Under the pieces are notes generated by a model, which was not told the DNA's origin, did no database searches, and saw only the letters and a program-made list of their open reading frames with translations. Shown in pieces: positions 15,209 to 24,852 of a stretch of 40,801 nt of DNA. Position numbers and translations under genes: made by a program. The stretch's first letter is position 1; the number at the start of each line of letters is the position of its first letter. Source of the stretch: Prevotella sp. (GTDB taxonomy: Bacteria; Bacteroidota; Bacteroidia; Bacteroidales; Bacteroidaceae); assembly GCA_017964785.1 (NCBI GenBank), contig JAGCRH010000137.1, positions 1-40,801 of the forward strand. The letters run 5' to 3'.

Positions 15209-17761
15209 ATGGATCAGAATTTCGACAACGACAGAATTATTAAGATTAACATCGAGGAAGAGATGAAATCCAGTTACATTGACTACTCTATGTCAGTCAT
15301 TGTGGCACGTGCCCTTCCCGATGTGCGCGACGGCTTCAAGCCCGTACACCGCCGTATCCTATACGGTATGATGAATATCAACAACGTCTCGACACAACCT
15401 TATAAGAAATGTGCGCGTGTTGTCGGTGAGGTGCTCGGTAAGTACCATCCCCACGGCGACAGTTCCGTCTATGGTGCCCTCGTCCGCATGGCCCAGGAGT
15501 GGAATATGCGTTACACCCTCGTTGACGGACAGGGTAACTTCGGTTCTGTGGACGGTGACTCACCAGCAGCCATGCGTTATACCGAGTGCCGTCTCTCTAA
15601 GATGGGTGAGCACATTATGGACGATCTCGACAAGGAGACCGTTGATATGGCCAACAACTTCGACGACTCTCTCCAAGAGCCTACAGTGATGCCTACCAAG
15701 GTGCCTAACCTGTTGGTGAATGGTGGTAACGGTATTGCCGTCGGTATGGCCACCAATATGCCTACCCACAATCTGGGTGAGGTCATCGATGGCTGTTGTG
15801 CCTATATCGATAATCCCGATATTGATACAGACGGACTGATGCAGTATATCCCGGGTCCCGACTTCCCGACAGGTGCCTATATCTATGGCTTGCAGGGTGT
15901 GAGGGATGCTTACGAGACTGGTCGTGGCCGTATCGTGATGCGTGCCAAGGCTGAGATCGAGAGTGGTGAGACCCACGACAAGATCGTGGTCACGGAAATC
16001 CCCTACGGTGTGAACAAGGCCGACCTTGTGGCCTATATCGCCGACCTCGCCAACCAGCATAAGATTGAGGGTGTGGCGAATGTCAATGATGAGTCAGGTC
16101 GTCAGGGTATGCGTATCGTCGTGGATGTGAAGCGTGATGCCAATGCCAATGTGCTGCTCAACAAACTCTTCAAGATGACAGCCTTGCAGAGTTCGTTCTC
16201 TGTCAACAATATCGCCCTCGTGAAGGGTCGTCCTCGTCTGCTGAACTTGAAGGAATGCGTCAAGTATTTTGTGGAGCACCGGCATGATGTGACCATCCGT
16301 CGTACCAAGTACGACCTGCGTAAGGCGCAGGAGCGTGCTCATATCCTCGAAGGCTTGATCATCGCCGTCAACAATATCGACGAGGTGGTACACATTATCA
16401 GGAATAGTAAGACCCCGACGGATGCCCAGCGCAACTTGGAGGTTCGCTTCGAACTGGATGAGTTGCAGTCGAAGGCCATCGTCGATATGCGTCTGGCACA
16501 GTTGACCGGTCTGCGTGTGGATCAACTCCATCAGGAGTTTGATGACTTGCAGAAACTCATTGCCGACTTGCAGGAAATCCTCGACAACCCAGAGCGTTGT
16601 AAGGAAGTGATGAAGAACGACCTGTTGGAGGTGAAGGAGAAGTATGGTGACGAGCGTCGTACGGAGATTATCCCCTTCGACCATGAGTTTAATGCCGAAG
16701 ACTTCTATCCCGATGATCCTGTGGTCATCACCATCTCGCACATGGGTTACATCAAGCGTACCCATCTCGATGAGTTCCACGAGCAGGGTCGTGGTGGTGT
16801 CGGTGCCAAGGCTGCCCGCCATCGTGACAATGACTTCACGGAGTATATCTATCCCGCCACGATGCACAACACACTGCTCTTCTTCACCCAGAAGGGACGC
16901 TGTTACTGGCAGAAGTGCTACGAGATTCCTGAGGGTGACAAGAACTCGAAGGGACGTGCCATCCAGAATATGCTGAACATCGAGCCGGATGATTCCATCA
17001 ACGCCGTGTTGCGCATCAAGAACTTCAACGATGAGGAATTCTTGCAGTCGCACTATGTGGTGTTCGCCACCAAGCAGGGTATCATCAAGAAGACCCGTCT
17101 CGATGCCTATAAGAACGTACGTGCTGCCGGTGTCATCGCCATCAATGTCAATGAGGGCGACGAGGTGGTTGGCGTTCGTCTGACCAATGGGCACAACGAA
17201 CTGTTGCTGGCTAACCGGAACGGTCGTGCTGTCCGCTTCGATGAGAACGATGTCCGTACGATGGGGCGTGTGGCTACCGGTGTCATCGGTATGCGTCTCG
17301 ACGGTGGCGACGACGAGGTGGTTGGTATGGTCTGCGTCAATGATCCCAACGTGGAGACCATCATGGTGGTTTCTGAAAACGGCTACGGCAAGCGCTCGGA
17401 GGTAGAGGATTACCGTAAGACGCTGCGTGGTGCGAAAGGCGTGAAGACGCTCGCCATCACAGAGAAGACGGGGCGTCTGGTGGCTATCAAGGTGGTCACT
17501 GATGAGAACGACCTCATGATTATCAACAAGAGCGGCATTCTTATCCGCCTGAAGGTGGCCGATGTCCGTGTGATGGGTCGTAACACCCAGGGTGTGCGCC
17601 TGATCAATCTCACGAAGAAGAACGACACCATCGCCAGTGTGTGCAAGGTGACGTCGAGTCAGGAAGAAGATGTAGAGGAAGCAGAGGTGCTGAATGAAGA
17701 ACTGCCCGTCGACACGAGTGTCGATACTGCTTTCGAAACAGATAATGATAACAATGAATAA
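15209..17761 (+). CDS. gyrA: DNA gyrase subunit A
   Basis: 850 residues. Breakage-reunion subunit of gyrase; with GyrB it introduces negative supercoils. Winged-helix/tower region with the DNA-linked tyrosine in RYTECRL (Y124). Quinolone-determining region [15 protein letters not shown]: Ser85 corresponds to E. coli Ser83, and Gly89 stands where E. coli has Asp87. The C-terminal beta-pinwheel repeats carry the GyrA-box-like [10 protein letters not shown] and further blade motifs (GVRLTN, GVRLINL). The C-terminal tail is acidic ([15 protein letters not shown] ...). gyrB is elsewhere. A TPR-type exported gene follows after 30 bases and may be co-transcribed. Confidence 0.95.
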   Translation: MDQNFDNDRIIKINIEEEMKSSYIDYSMSVIVARALPDVRDGFKPVHRRILYGMMNINNVSTQPYKKCARVVGEVLGKYHPHGDSSVYGALVRMAQEWNMRYTLVDGQGNFGSVDGDSPAAMRYTECRLSKMGEHIMDDLDKETVDMANNFDDSLQEPTVMPTKVPNLLVNGGNGIAVGMATNMPTHNLGEVIDGCCAYIDNPDIDTDGLMQYIPGPDFPTGAYIYGLQGVRDAYETGRGRIVMRAKAEIESGETHDKIVVTEIPYGVNKADLVAYIADLANQHKIEGVANVNDESGRQGMRIVVDVKRDANANVLLNKLFKMTALQSSFSVNNIALVKGRPRLLNLKECVKYFVEHRHDVTIRRTKYDLRKAQERAHILEGLIIAVNNIDEVVHIIRNSKTPTDAQRNLEVRFELDELQSKAIVDMRLAQLTGLRVDQLHQEFDDLQKLIADLQEILDNPERCKEVMKNDLLEVKEKYGDERRTEIIPFDHEFNAEDFYPDDPVVITISHMGYIKRTHLDEFHEQGRGGVGAKAARHRDNDFTEYIYPATMHNTLLFFTQKGRCYWQKCYEIPEGDKNSKGRAIQNMLNIEPDDSINAVLRIKNFNDEEFLQSHYVVFATKQGIIKKTRLDAYKNVRAAGVIAINVNEGDEVVGVRLTNGHNELLLANRNGRAVRFDENDVRTMGRVATGVIGMRLDGGDDEVVGMVCVNDPNVETIMVVSENGYGKRSEVEDYRKTLRGAKGVKTLAITEKTGRLVAIKVVTDENDLMIINKSGILIRLKVADVRVMGRNTQGVRLINLTKKNDTIASVCKVTSSQEEDVEEAEVLNEELPVDTSVDTAFETDNDNNE

Positions 17762-17791
17762 TAACAAATCAAACCAAATTTTAAAAGGCTT

Positions 17792-19024
17792 ATGAAAAAG
17801 TTTATGATGATGGCAATGTTCATGGTGGCAAGCGCTACCGCATTTGCCGGTGACAGTGATGCTTTGAAGGCTATCCTCAAGGCAAAGGACTATGCAGAGG
17901 CTGAGGCCCTGTTGAAGAGTGGACTGAGTCAACTCGCCAACGATCAGGAGAAGGCAAAGGCTTACAACAAACTGGTTGACCTTGCTTATGCAAAATATAA
18001 GAAGGAAGACGACACTCGTATTACCAATCAGGCTCTGCAGAAGAATGATCCGATAGATACTCTTGGTATGATCAAGGCTGGTATCGATGCCCTCAACTAT
18101 GCGGCTGAGTGCGATAAATATGATATCCTTCCCAATGCCAAGGGACAGGTGAAGCCTGCCTTCCAGAAGAAGAACCAGGATCGTCTGCTGAGTGTGTTCA
18201 AGGGCTTGTATGAGAATGGTTGTAACTATGCCGAGAGCAGCAAGAATGAAGAGGCCTTCCAGTGCCTTGATGCTTATCTGAAGGCTGCTGAATCACCTCT
18301 CTTCGATGTGGTTCCTGCCATTAAGAATGACCCCAATCGCGGTATCGCTGCTTACTATGCTGGTCGTGCTGCCATGCAGTTGGAGAAGAAGGATCGTGCC
18401 ATCGAACTTCTGAAGATGGGTGTGAGTGATACCATTCAGCAGGTTCGCGACTTTAGTATTGACCTTCTTCTGTATACGATGAGCAAGAATCGTTCTACCA
18501 AAGAAGACTCTTTGAAGTTCATCAACGATATGAAGGAGATGTATGCCAAGTATCCTGATAACGAGAAGATTTATTCTTATATGTGCGACGCCATGATCCT
18601 CAACAACGATGAGGCAGGTGTCATGAAGATTGGCGAGGAGCATCTGGCTAAGTATCCTAACTCTGTGCTTCCTCACATCTACAAGGCTTTCCTGTTGCAG
18701 AACCAGAAGAAGTATGCAGAGGCCGTTGCCCAGTGGAACCTCATTCCTGAGTCACAGCCCAACTATGTGCAGTTTGCCTACTATCGTGCCGTCTGTAAGT
18801 ATAATATTGCAGTCGAATTCAACGAGAACAATGCGGATGCACGTACAGGTCGTCTGACGCCTGATAACGAGAAGAAGTTTAAGGAACAACTCGCTGATGC
18901 ACAGGTCGACTTCGAGAAGTGCCAGGAACTGGATCCTGAGCAGAATACGGTGAAGTGGAAGTATCTGTTGCACAATGTCTACACCCAACTTGGTCTGACG
19001 GACAAGGCTGCAACCCTTGAATAA
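17792..19024 (+). CDS. Exported TPR-like protein, first paralogue
   Basis: 410 residues with signal peptide MKKFMMMAMFMVASATAFA. The mature protein is almost all helical, with tetratricopeptide-like pairs (DYAEAEALLKSGLSQ, DKYDILPNAKGQVKPAFQKK, NEEAFQCLDAYLKA, KYAEAVAQWNLIPE), so it is a likely scaffold in the periplasm or outer membrane. It shares layout and local motifs with the next gene, pointing to an old tandem duplication. No catalytic motif. The next gene starts 6 bases later. Confidence 0.8.
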   Translation: MKKFMMMAMFMVASATAFAGDSDALKAILKAKDYAEAEALLKSGLSQLANDQEKAKAYNKLVDLAYAKYKKEDDTRITNQALQKNDPIDTLGMIKAGIDALNYAAECDKYDILPNAKGQVKPAFQKKNQDRLLSVFKGLYENGCNYAESSKNEEAFQCLDAYLKAAESPLFDVVPAIKNDPNRGIAAYYAGRAAMQLEKKDRAIELLKMGVSDTIQQVRDFSIDLLLYTMSKNRSTKEDSLKFINDMKEMYAKYPDNEKIYSYMCDAMILNNDEAGVMKIGEEHLAKYPNSVLPHIYKAFLLQNQKKYAEAVAQWNLIPESQPNYVQFAYYRAVCKYNIAVEFNENNADARTGRLTPDNEKKFKEQLADAQVDFEKCQELDPEQNTVKWKYLLHNVYTQLGLTDKAATLE

Positions 19025-19029
19025 AGCGT

Positions 19030-20223
19030 GTGCCTCAAATCTTACGAAATTGTATATTATTCTTTAGTGTGATCCTCGCACTATCTGCTTCCGCCCAAAG
19101 GAAGCAGATAGGCGAGGCTCGTACATATCTGAAAACAGGCAAGAACCTTGATAAGGCAGAGCGGTTGATGACTGATCTGCTGAAAGATTCTGCCAACCAA
19201 GACAACAAGCGCATCTACGAGATCTGGCTCCAGAGCGTGCAGAAGCAGTATGAACAGGCCAACGAGCGGTTATATACGCACAAGCAGCAGGACACGGCCC
19301 AGTTCTTCTCGTTGGTGCGCCGTATGTTTTCCATCGCCTTCTGCATGGACTCTCTCGACATCAGGCCCGACAAGAAGGGTAGGGTGGCACCTGAACTCCG
19401 AAAGGACGTAGCGAGGGACATGATCAACTACCGACCGAACCTGTTCTTCGGGGGTGCCTATTATGTCAGGAAGAGCGACTTCCAGAAAGCCTACGACTTC
19501 TTCGAGACTTACCTTGACTGTACCCGTCAGCCTCTTTTCACAGGCTATGACCCTATCTTTGCGGAGGACTCGCGTATGGAGGAGGCTTCCTACTGGGCCT
19601 GTTATTGCGGTTACAGGATGAACGACCCCTTGTTGGCGCTTCGCCACAGGGAACTGGCGCTTCGTGATTCGTCGAAACGTGACATGACTTTCCAGTATGT
19701 TGCTGAGTCGTGGCGGATCCTGCATGACGACTCCATGTATGTGGCTACTCTCCAAAAAGGATTCTTGGAGTATCCCACATCGAATTATTTCTTTCCCCGT
19801 CTGATGGATGCCTTTACGCAGAAAGGACAATACCGGAAAGCCCTCGCCATCGTTGACATCGCACTGGAGGCCGACTCGCTCAACGAACTCTATCTCTTTG
19901 CAAAGTCGAACGTGCTGATGCAGCAGGAACGCTATGCCGAGAGCCTGAAATACACCGACAAACTGCTGACGCTCAACGATAAACAGGCTGATGCTTACTA
20001 CAATGGCGGTTCCGCTTATCTGAACATCGCCCTGCGCATGGATCCCCAGCGGCACAAGAAACAGGTAAGGGATATGTACCAGAAAGCCTTGCCCTATATG
20101 GAGAGATACCGTGCCTTAGCCCCCTCGGAAACACAGAAATGGGGGCCTGCCCTCTATCGCATCTACTTCAACCTGAACATGGGAAAACAGTTTGATGAGA
20201 TAGATAAAATCTTAAAGAAATAA
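19030..20223 (+). CDS. Exported TPR-like protein, second paralogue
   Basis: 397 residues, starting at GTG 19030; an in-frame stop at 19018-19020 leaves no ATG choice. Signal peptide NCILFFSVILALSASA. TPR-like helices throughout (DKAERLMTDLLKDSA, FQKAYDFFETYLDC, YRKALAIVDIALEADSLNEL, RYAESLKYTDKLLTLNDKQ). The block LDIRPDKKGRVAPELRKD matches YDILPNAKGQVKPAFQKK of the preceding gene in position and pattern, so the two are paralogues. Function unknown; probably a partner of the first. Confidence 0.78.
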   Translation: MPQILRNCILFFSVILALSASAQRKQIGEARTYLKTGKNLDKAERLMTDLLKDSANQDNKRIYEIWLQSVQKQYEQANERLYTHKQQDTAQFFSLVRRMFSIAFCMDSLDIRPDKKGRVAPELRKDVARDMINYRPNLFFGGAYYVRKSDFQKAYDFFETYLDCTRQPLFTGYDPIFAEDSRMEEASYWACYCGYRMNDPLLALRHRELALRDSSKRDMTFQYVAESWRILHDDSMYVATLQKGFLEYPTSNYFFPRLMDAFTQKGQYRKALAIVDIALEADSLNELYLFAKSNVLMQQERYAESLKYTDKLLTLNDKQADAYYNGGSAYLNIALRMDPQRHKKQVRDMYQKALPYMERYRALAPSETQKWGPALYRIYFNLNMGKQFDEIDKILKK

Positions 20224-20237
20224 AAAAGTTTGCCTCC

Positions 20238-20272
20238 TTTGATATACCTTATCGGATTTATTTGTACTTTTG
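20238..20272 (+). promoter_or_regulatory. Promoter of the phosphohexomutase gene
   Basis: TTTG at 20238-20241, spacer 23, -7 TACTTTTG at 20265-20272. Start codon 47 bases downstream. Confidence 0.55.
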
Positions 20273-20319
20273 TGGGATAGAATACATTTCAATCTAAAAC
20301 AAATAAAAACGTAAGGACT

Positions 20320-22065
20320 ATGGCAGAAAATGCTCAGTTGATTGCCCAGTGCGAGGCAGTTGCAAAAGAATGGCTCTCTCCGGCCTTTGACGAGGAGACA
20401 CGTAAGGAAGTACAGGCAATGCTTGACAACCCCGATAAGACGGCTCTTATCGATGCTTTCTATCAGAACTTGGAGTTTGGTACAGGTGGTCTGCGCGGTA
20501 TCATGGGTGCCGGCACAAACCGTATGAACAAGTACATCGTGGGTATGGCTACACAGGGATTTGCCAACTACATCAACAAGGCCTTCCCAGACATCCAGCC
20601 TGCTGTGGTGGTAGGTCACGACTGTCGTAACAACGGACGGATGTTCGCTGAGACGGTTGCCGACATATTCTCCGCCAACGGTATCAAGGTGTATCTCTTC
20701 GAGAGTCTCCGTCCCACACCGGAGATCTCGTTTGCCATCCGTCAACTCGGTTGTCAGGCAGGTGTGAATGTCACCGCTTCTCACAATCCCCGTGAGTACA
20801 ATGGCTACAAGGCCTACTGGGACGATGGCGCACAGGTACTGGCTCCGCACGACAAAGGTATCATCGACGAGGTGAACAAGGTGAAGATCCAGGATGTGAA
20901 GTTCGAGGGCAACAAGGATCTCATCGATATCATTGGTGGCGAGATGGACTGGGACTATATCCAGGCTGTCAAGGAGGCAATGGTGGATCAGGATGTCATC
21001 ATGCGCCAGAAAGACCTCAACATCGTCTATTCTCCCATGCACGGCACGGGTCGCGTGATTGTTCCGATGGCCCTGCGTTCCTGGGGCTTCCAGAACATCC
21101 ACGTGGTACCCGAACAGATGGTTATCGATGGTAACTTCCCCACTGTGGTCAGCCCCAATCCAGAGAATGCTGAGGCGATGACCTTAGGTATGAAACTTGG
21201 AACGAAACTCAATGCCGACCTCGTGATTGCCTCCGATCCGGATGCAGACCGTCTGGCCATCGTCTGTCGCAACCCGAAGGGCGAGTGGGAGATCCTGAAT
21301 GGTAACCAGACTGCCATGATGTTCTCTTGGTACATCATCACCAATAAGAAGAAACTCGGTCAACTCAAGGGTAACGAGTTCATGGTGAAGACCATCGTGA
21401 CCTCTGAGATGATAGCCGCTATTGCTAAAAAGAATGGTGTCGAGATGTTCGACGAATATACCGGTTTCAAATGGATTGCCTACCGTATCCGCGTCAATGA
21501 GGGCAAGAAGAAGTACATCGGCGGTGGTGAGGAGTCGTTCGGCTTCCTGCCGTTTGATAAGGTTCGCGACAAAGACTCCCCAGCCTCTATCTGTCTGATC
21601 TGTGAGATCGCCGCCTGGGCCCGTGACAACGGTATGACCCTCTACGATCTGCTGATGAATATCTATAAGGAGTATGGCTTCTCGAAGGAGATCACCGTCA
21701 ACGTGGTGCGTCCAGGAAAGACCGGTGCCGACGAGATCAAGCAGATGATGACCGACTTCCGTGAGAACCCGCCGAAGTCATTAGGCGGTTCGAAGGTCTG
21801 CGTCTGGAAAGACTTTAAGACATTGGAGGCCAAGGATGCCCAGGGCAACGTGACGAAGATCGACATGCCCGACACCTCGAACGTGCTGCAGTGGTTCTGC
21901 GAGGACGGCACGAAGGTTTCTGTCCGTCCTTCAGGCACAGAGCCGAAGATCAAGTTCTATACCGAGGTCAAGAACCCGTCCTTCAAAGGCGCTGCCGACT
22001 ATGAGCCTTGCTCAAAGGCTGCCGATGAGAAGATCGAGGCCTTGAAGAAAGACTTGAATCTCTAA
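20320..22065 (+). CDS. Phosphoglucomutase/phosphomannomutase family enzyme
   Basis: 581 residues, alpha-D-phosphohexomutase family; interconverts sugar 1- and 6-phosphates through an enzyme-bound phosphoserine. Motifs: FGTGGLRG near residue 53, catalytic TASHNP with Ser154, metal loop DPDADR (306-311), sugar-binding GGGEESFGF, and phosphate-binding RPSGTEPKIKFY near the C-terminus. Length and the N-terminal extension fit the long PgcA/PgmB2-like class common in Bacteroidota, which usually prefers glucose phosphates; specificity is not certain. It is cytoplasmic. greA follows after 3 bases. Confidence 0.92.
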   Translation: MAENAQLIAQCEAVAKEWLSPAFDEETRKEVQAMLDNPDKTALIDAFYQNLEFGTGGLRGIMGAGTNRMNKYIVGMATQGFANYINKAFPDIQPAVVVGHDCRNNGRMFAETVADIFSANGIKVYLFESLRPTPEISFAIRQLGCQAGVNVTASHNPREYNGYKAYWDDGAQVLAPHDKGIIDEVNKVKIQDVKFEGNKDLIDIIGGEMDWDYIQAVKEAMVDQDVIMRQKDLNIVYSPMHGTGRVIVPMALRSWGFQNIHVVPEQMVIDGNFPTVVSPNPENAEAMTLGMKLGTKLNADLVIASDPDADRLAIVCRNPKGEWEILNGNQTAMMFSWYIITNKKKLGQLKGNEFMVKTIVTSEMIAAIAKKNGVEMFDEYTGFKWIAYRIRVNEGKKKYIGGGEESFGFLPFDKVRDKDSPASICLICEIAAWARDNGMTLYDLLMNIYKEYGFSKEITVNVVRPGKTGADEIKQMMTDFRENPPKSLGGSKVCVWKDFKTLEAKDAQGNVTKIDMPDTSNVLQWFCEDGTKVSVRPSGTEPKIKFYTEVKNPSFKGAADYEPCSKAADEKIEALKKDLNL

Positions 22066-22068
22066 GCG

Positions 22069-22536
22069 ATGGCATTTGAATATATGTCACAAGAGGGCTA
22101 CGACAAACTCGTAGCCGAACTGCATCAACTGGAGAGTGTGGAACTCCCCCAGGTACGAGAAGCAATCGCTGAGGCTCGCGACAAAGGCGACCTCAGCGAA
22201 AACTTCGAGTATCATGCTGCCAAGCGTGAACAGTCACGGTTGTTGGGCAGGATCCGTTTCAAGCAAAAGGTGCTGGCCAATGCACGGGTCATTGATATGT
22301 CGAGGCTGGCTAACGGGAGTGTCCAACTGCTCAGTCAGGTGGAGATGACCAACCTGGCCAACAACGCCAGAATGACCTATACGATTGCCAGTCCGCATGA
22401 GGCTAATCTCCGTGAGGGGAAGATCTCCGTCAAATCGCCTATTGCACAGGCCCTGCTCAATAAGAAAGTAGGTGATGTCGTGGAGGTGCGCGTCCCAGCC
22501 GGTCTGCTCAAACTCCGTATCGAGAGCGTAAAATAG
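22069..22536 (+). CDS. greA: Transcription elongation factor GreA
   Basis: 155 residues. Binds RNA polymerase and stimulates cleavage of backtracked RNA. The N-terminal coiled coil carries the tip motif GDLSENFEYHAAKREQ; acidic residues D41 and E44 match those that act in E. coli GreA. The C-terminal FKBP-like domain ends with KKVGDVVEVRVPAGLLKLRI. Full length. Sits 3 bases after the mutase gene, so they share a transcript. Confidence 0.95.
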   Translation: MAFEYMSQEGYDKLVAELHQLESVELPQVREAIAEARDKGDLSENFEYHAAKREQSRLLGRIRFKQKVLANARVIDMSRLANGSVQLLSQVEMTNLANNARMTYTIASPHEANLREGKISVKSPIAQALLNKKVGDVVEVRVPAGLLKLRIESVK

Positions 22537-22578
22537 AGGGATTTAGATGGGCGTTAACTCCATCAAACGCTTTCAAAT

Positions 22579-22598
22579 AACTTTTTTCGAAAAAAGTT
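22579..22598. repeat. Perfect 20-bp palindrome between greA and the tRNA promoter
   Basis: AACTTTTTTC followed by its exact reverse complement. It could act as the greA terminator or as an AT-rich upstream element of the tRNA promoter, whose -33 begins 10 bases downstream. Confidence 0.6.
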
Positions 22599-22607
22599 GC
22601 AGAAAGA

Positions 22608-22639
22608 TTTGGAGGATTGAGAAAAATGTAGTACCTTTG
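22608..22639 (+). promoter_or_regulatory. Promoter of the tRNA-Ser/tRNA-Glu unit
   Basis: -33 TTTG at 22608-22611, spacer 20, -7 TACCTTTG at 22632-22639. The leader to the first tRNA is about 45 bases and contains AAGGAG and CTCCTT, which can pair. Confidence 0.78.
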
Positions 22640-22690
22640 CACCCGCAATCAAGGAGATAACCCCACGGTTGAAGCACAAAACCTCCTTTT

Positions 22691-22777
22691 GGAAGGATGG
22701 GTGAGTGGCTGAAACCAGCAGTTTGCTAAACTGCCGTACGGGTTCCCGTACCGGGGGTTCGAATCCCCCTCCTTCCG
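22691..22777 (+). tRNA. tRNA-Ser (anticodon GCT)
   Basis: Class II tRNA with long variable arm. Acceptor GGAAGGA pairs with TCCTTCC; anticodon loop TTGCTAA, anticodon at 22725-22727; T-arm GGGGG-TTCGAAT-CCCCC. Discriminator G; CCA is not encoded. Reads AGC/AGU codons. Confidence 0.95.
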
Positions 22778-22820
22778 CAACCTGGGGGATTTCTCTGAGA
22801 GAAGCGCTCTTTAAAATAAT

Positions 22821-22892
22821 GGTCGATTCATCTAATGGTTAGGATACAAGATTCTCAATCTTGGCATAGGGGTTCGATTCCCCTATCGACTA
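22821..22892 (+). tRNA. tRNA-Glu (anticodon CTC)
   Basis: Acceptor GGTCGAT pairs with ATCGACT, with a G-T at the first pair. Anticodon loop TTCTCAA with CTC at 22854-22856; T-arm AGGGG-TTCGATT-CCCCT. CCA is not encoded. Reads GAG. Co-transcribed with tRNA-Ser 43 bases upstream. Confidence 0.93.
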
Positions 22893-22894
22893 CA

Positions 22895-22926
22895 AATAAG
22901 GCTTCTGAGAAATCAGAAGCCTTATT
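22895..22926 (+). terminator. Strong terminator after the tRNAs, possibly bidirectional
   Basis: A perfect 14-bp stem (22895-22908 with 22913-22926) closed by a GAAA tetraloop, followed by a T-rich tract. The lipoprotein gene on the minus strand ends 19 bases beyond, so it may terminate both directions. Confidence 0.88.
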
Positions 22927-22944
22927 CGTTTGTATCTTTTGTAT

Positions 22945-23307
22945 CTATTTGAAGGCGATGATACTTGTCAAATCCTTGTCGAAATAGAAGGTGCGCGACT
23001 GGTTCAGGCTGTCGGCTCCGTAGCGCATGCGGATGAAGAGTAGGGTAGGCGAAGTGCGCTGGGCCGTGAAACTCACGTCCTTGAAGAGCGGGTCTTTCGT
23101 CGCATTCGTCTGGAGCACCTGCAGTAGTGAGTCGCTGATCACCTTGGTCGAGTCGAGGTCGGAAAAACTGCTGATGTCTATCTCTTCCGTCGCATGCTCC
23201 TTGACAAAAGCCTTGACCAGTTGCTTGGCCTCGTACCGCTGCCCGCACGAGGCGAGCAGCAGCAGAGTCAGTACACCTATTATAATATATACGCGCGAGG
23301 GTTTCAT
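22945..23307 (-). CDS. Small lipoprotein of unknown function
   Basis: 120 residues from the ATG at 23307. The frame opens 14 codons earlier, but that would run into the dipeptidase gene and hide the signal peptide; the chosen ATG overlaps the pepD stop as ATGA, a typical coupled start. Lipobox LLASC near residue 21. The mature part has a helix (AKQLVKAFVKEHATEE) then strands, and ends FYFDKDLTSIIAFK. No family recognised. It is translated with pepD, which may be accidental. Confidence 0.75.
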   Translation of the reverse strand: MKPSRVYIIIGVLTLLLLASCGQRYEAKQLVKAFVKEHATEEIDISSFSDLDSTKVISDSLLQVLQTNATKDPLFKDVSFTAQRTSPTLLFIRMRYGADSLNQSRTFYFDKDLTSIIAFK

Positions 23308-24764
23308 TTCTGCGGAATGTTTTTGAGCACGTCGAGCAGGTGATCCCACACCATCTGAACGGTGGGGATATGGAGCCGTTCGTCGGGGGTGTGGACAAAG
23401 CGAAGGGTGGGACCGAAACTCACCATATCGAGGTTAGGGTAGCGCTCGGAGAAGAGTCCGCACTCCAATCCGGCGTGGATGCCGCGCACGATGGGATCCT
23501 TGCCAAACAGTTTCTTGTAGGAAGCGACCACGATCTCCTGCAACTTCGAGTCGGCCTTCATCTTCCAGGCGGGATAGCCGTCGGAAGAGATGGCTTCTGC
23601 GCCGGCCAGTTCGAAGACGGCCTGGATGGTGGCACACATATTGTCGAGGTTCGACATCACGTTGCTGCGCTGGGACGACAGGATGTCGATGGTGTTCTCA
23701 GAGGTGTGTACGCTGGCGATGTTGCTCGATGTCTCGACCATCCCGCCGAGGGCTTCGTCCTGACAGATGGCATAGATGCCGTTATCGACAGCCTGCAGGG
23801 CCCAGACGAATTTCTTAGCCACATCGGGGGCGATGATGTTTTCGGCTTCGGTGCTCTCCATGGCGAACACCATCTGCGTGTCGGTCACGTGGAACTCATC
23901 CTCCACCTCGGCAGCAAACACGTTCCAGTCGGCGCGGATGTTTTCTTTGAGATCATTGGGCACGGCGATCACAAAGTAGCCGTCGCGGGGGATGGCATTG
24001 TGCAGTTTGCCGCTGTGGAACTGTGCCAGAGAGATGCCCTCATAGCGTTTCATCTCCTGGAACAGGAAACGGCCCAGCAGTTTGATGGCGTTGGCGCGCT
24101 TCTTATTGATGTCGTCGCCCGAGTGTCCGCCCACGAGTCCTTTCAGCGAGCCCTTGATGAAGAAAGAGCCTGCGGCAGCGGCCTGACGCCCGAAGGTGAA
24201 CTTGGCCTGGGTGTTGCGACCGCCGGCACAACTGACAAAAATCTCGCCCTCGTCCTCCGAGTCGAGGTTGATCAGGTAGTCGCCCGTCATAAAGCCGGCC
24301 TTCATGCCCTCAGCACCTGAGAGCCCCGTCTCCTCGTCGCGGGTGAAGACGCACTCGATGGGGCCGTGCTCGATATCGTCGGCACTGAGGATGGCCAGTT
24401 CGATGGCACAGCCGATACCGTCGTCGGCTCCGAGGGTCGTACCCTCTGCCGTGAGCCACTCGCCGTCGACATACGTCTTGATGGCGTCCTTGTCGAAGTC
24501 GAACTCCACATCCACCAGTTTGTCGCACACCATATCCATGTGACTCTGCAGAATCACCGTCTGGCGGTTCTCCATACCCTTGGTGGCAGGCTTGCGGATA
24601 ATCACGTTGCCTGTCTCGTCCACTTTCGTGTCCAGTCCGTGGCTCTCACCCCAGTTCTTCAAGTACTCAATCATCTTCTCCTCGCGCTTCGAAGGACGCG
24701 GAATTTGGTTAATCTTCGCAAATTCGGCGAAGACAACAGCCGGTTTTAAGTCGTTTTTATTCAT
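23304..24764 (-). CDS. pepD: Aminoacyl-histidine dipeptidase (M20 family, PepD-like)
   Basis: 486 residues. Zinc dipeptidase with broad activity on X-His and other dipeptides. M20 motifs: SHMDMV (H75, D77), GADDGIG (metal-bridging D114 or D115), DEETGLSG (catalytic E144/E145) and a dimerisation domain in the middle (GGHSGDDINKKRANAIKLL). No signal peptide, so cytoplasmic. A minus-strand TACTTTTG at 24846-24839 could be its -7 element, but no -33 is visible. Its end overlaps the small lipoprotein gene by 4 bases. Confidence 0.93.
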   Translation of the reverse strand: MNKNDLKPAVVFAEFAKINQIPRPSKREEKMIEYLKNWGESHGLDTKVDETGNVIIRKPATKGMENRQTVILQSHMDMVCDKLVDVEFDFDKDAIKTYVDGEWLTAEGTTLGADDGIGCAIELAILSADDIEHGPIECVFTRDEETGLSGAEGMKAGFMTGDYLINLDSEDEGEIFVSCAGGRNTQAKFTFGRQAAAAGSFFIKGSLKGLVGGHSGDDINKKRANAIKLLGRFLFQEMKRYEGISLAQFHSGKLHNAIPRDGYFVIAVPNDLKENIRADWNVFAAEVEDEFHVTDTQMVFAMESTEAENIIAPDVAKKFVWALQAVDNGIYAICQDEALGGMVETSSNIASVHTSENTIDILSSQRSNVMSNLDNMCATIQAVFELAGAEAISSDGYPAWKMKADSKLQEIVVASYKKLFGKDPIVRGIHAGLECGLFSERYPNLDMVSFGPTLRFVHTPDERLHIPTVQMVWDHLLDVLKNIPQK

Positions 24765-24789
24765 TATTAATGCTATTTTTGATTTTATT

Positions 24790-24821
24790 TTTGGTATATT
24801 GCGCTCTTATTCGTACCTTTG
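24790..24821 (+). promoter_or_regulatory. Promoter of the microprotein-ompH pair
   Basis: -33 TTTG at 24790-24793, spacer 20, -7 TACCTTTG at 24814-24821; 31 bases upstream of the ATG at 24853. Confidence 0.78.
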
Positions 24822-24852
24822 CAGACGAATTGCAAGTGCAAAAGTACAAAAA

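Noticed and set aside
16094-17932. 612-codon open frame on the minus strand opposite gyrA
   Set aside because: Antisense shadow of a highly conserved gene; composition is dominated by His, Thr and Leu from gyrA codon bias, with no domain, promoter or start context.
23340-24320. 326-codon plus-strand ORF inside pepD
   Set aside because: Antisense shadow; the pepD frame carries all M20 catalytic motifs.
24580-24852. N-terminal extension of the 66-aa microprotein
   Set aside because: It would run antisense through pepD and across the strong promoter at 24790-24821.
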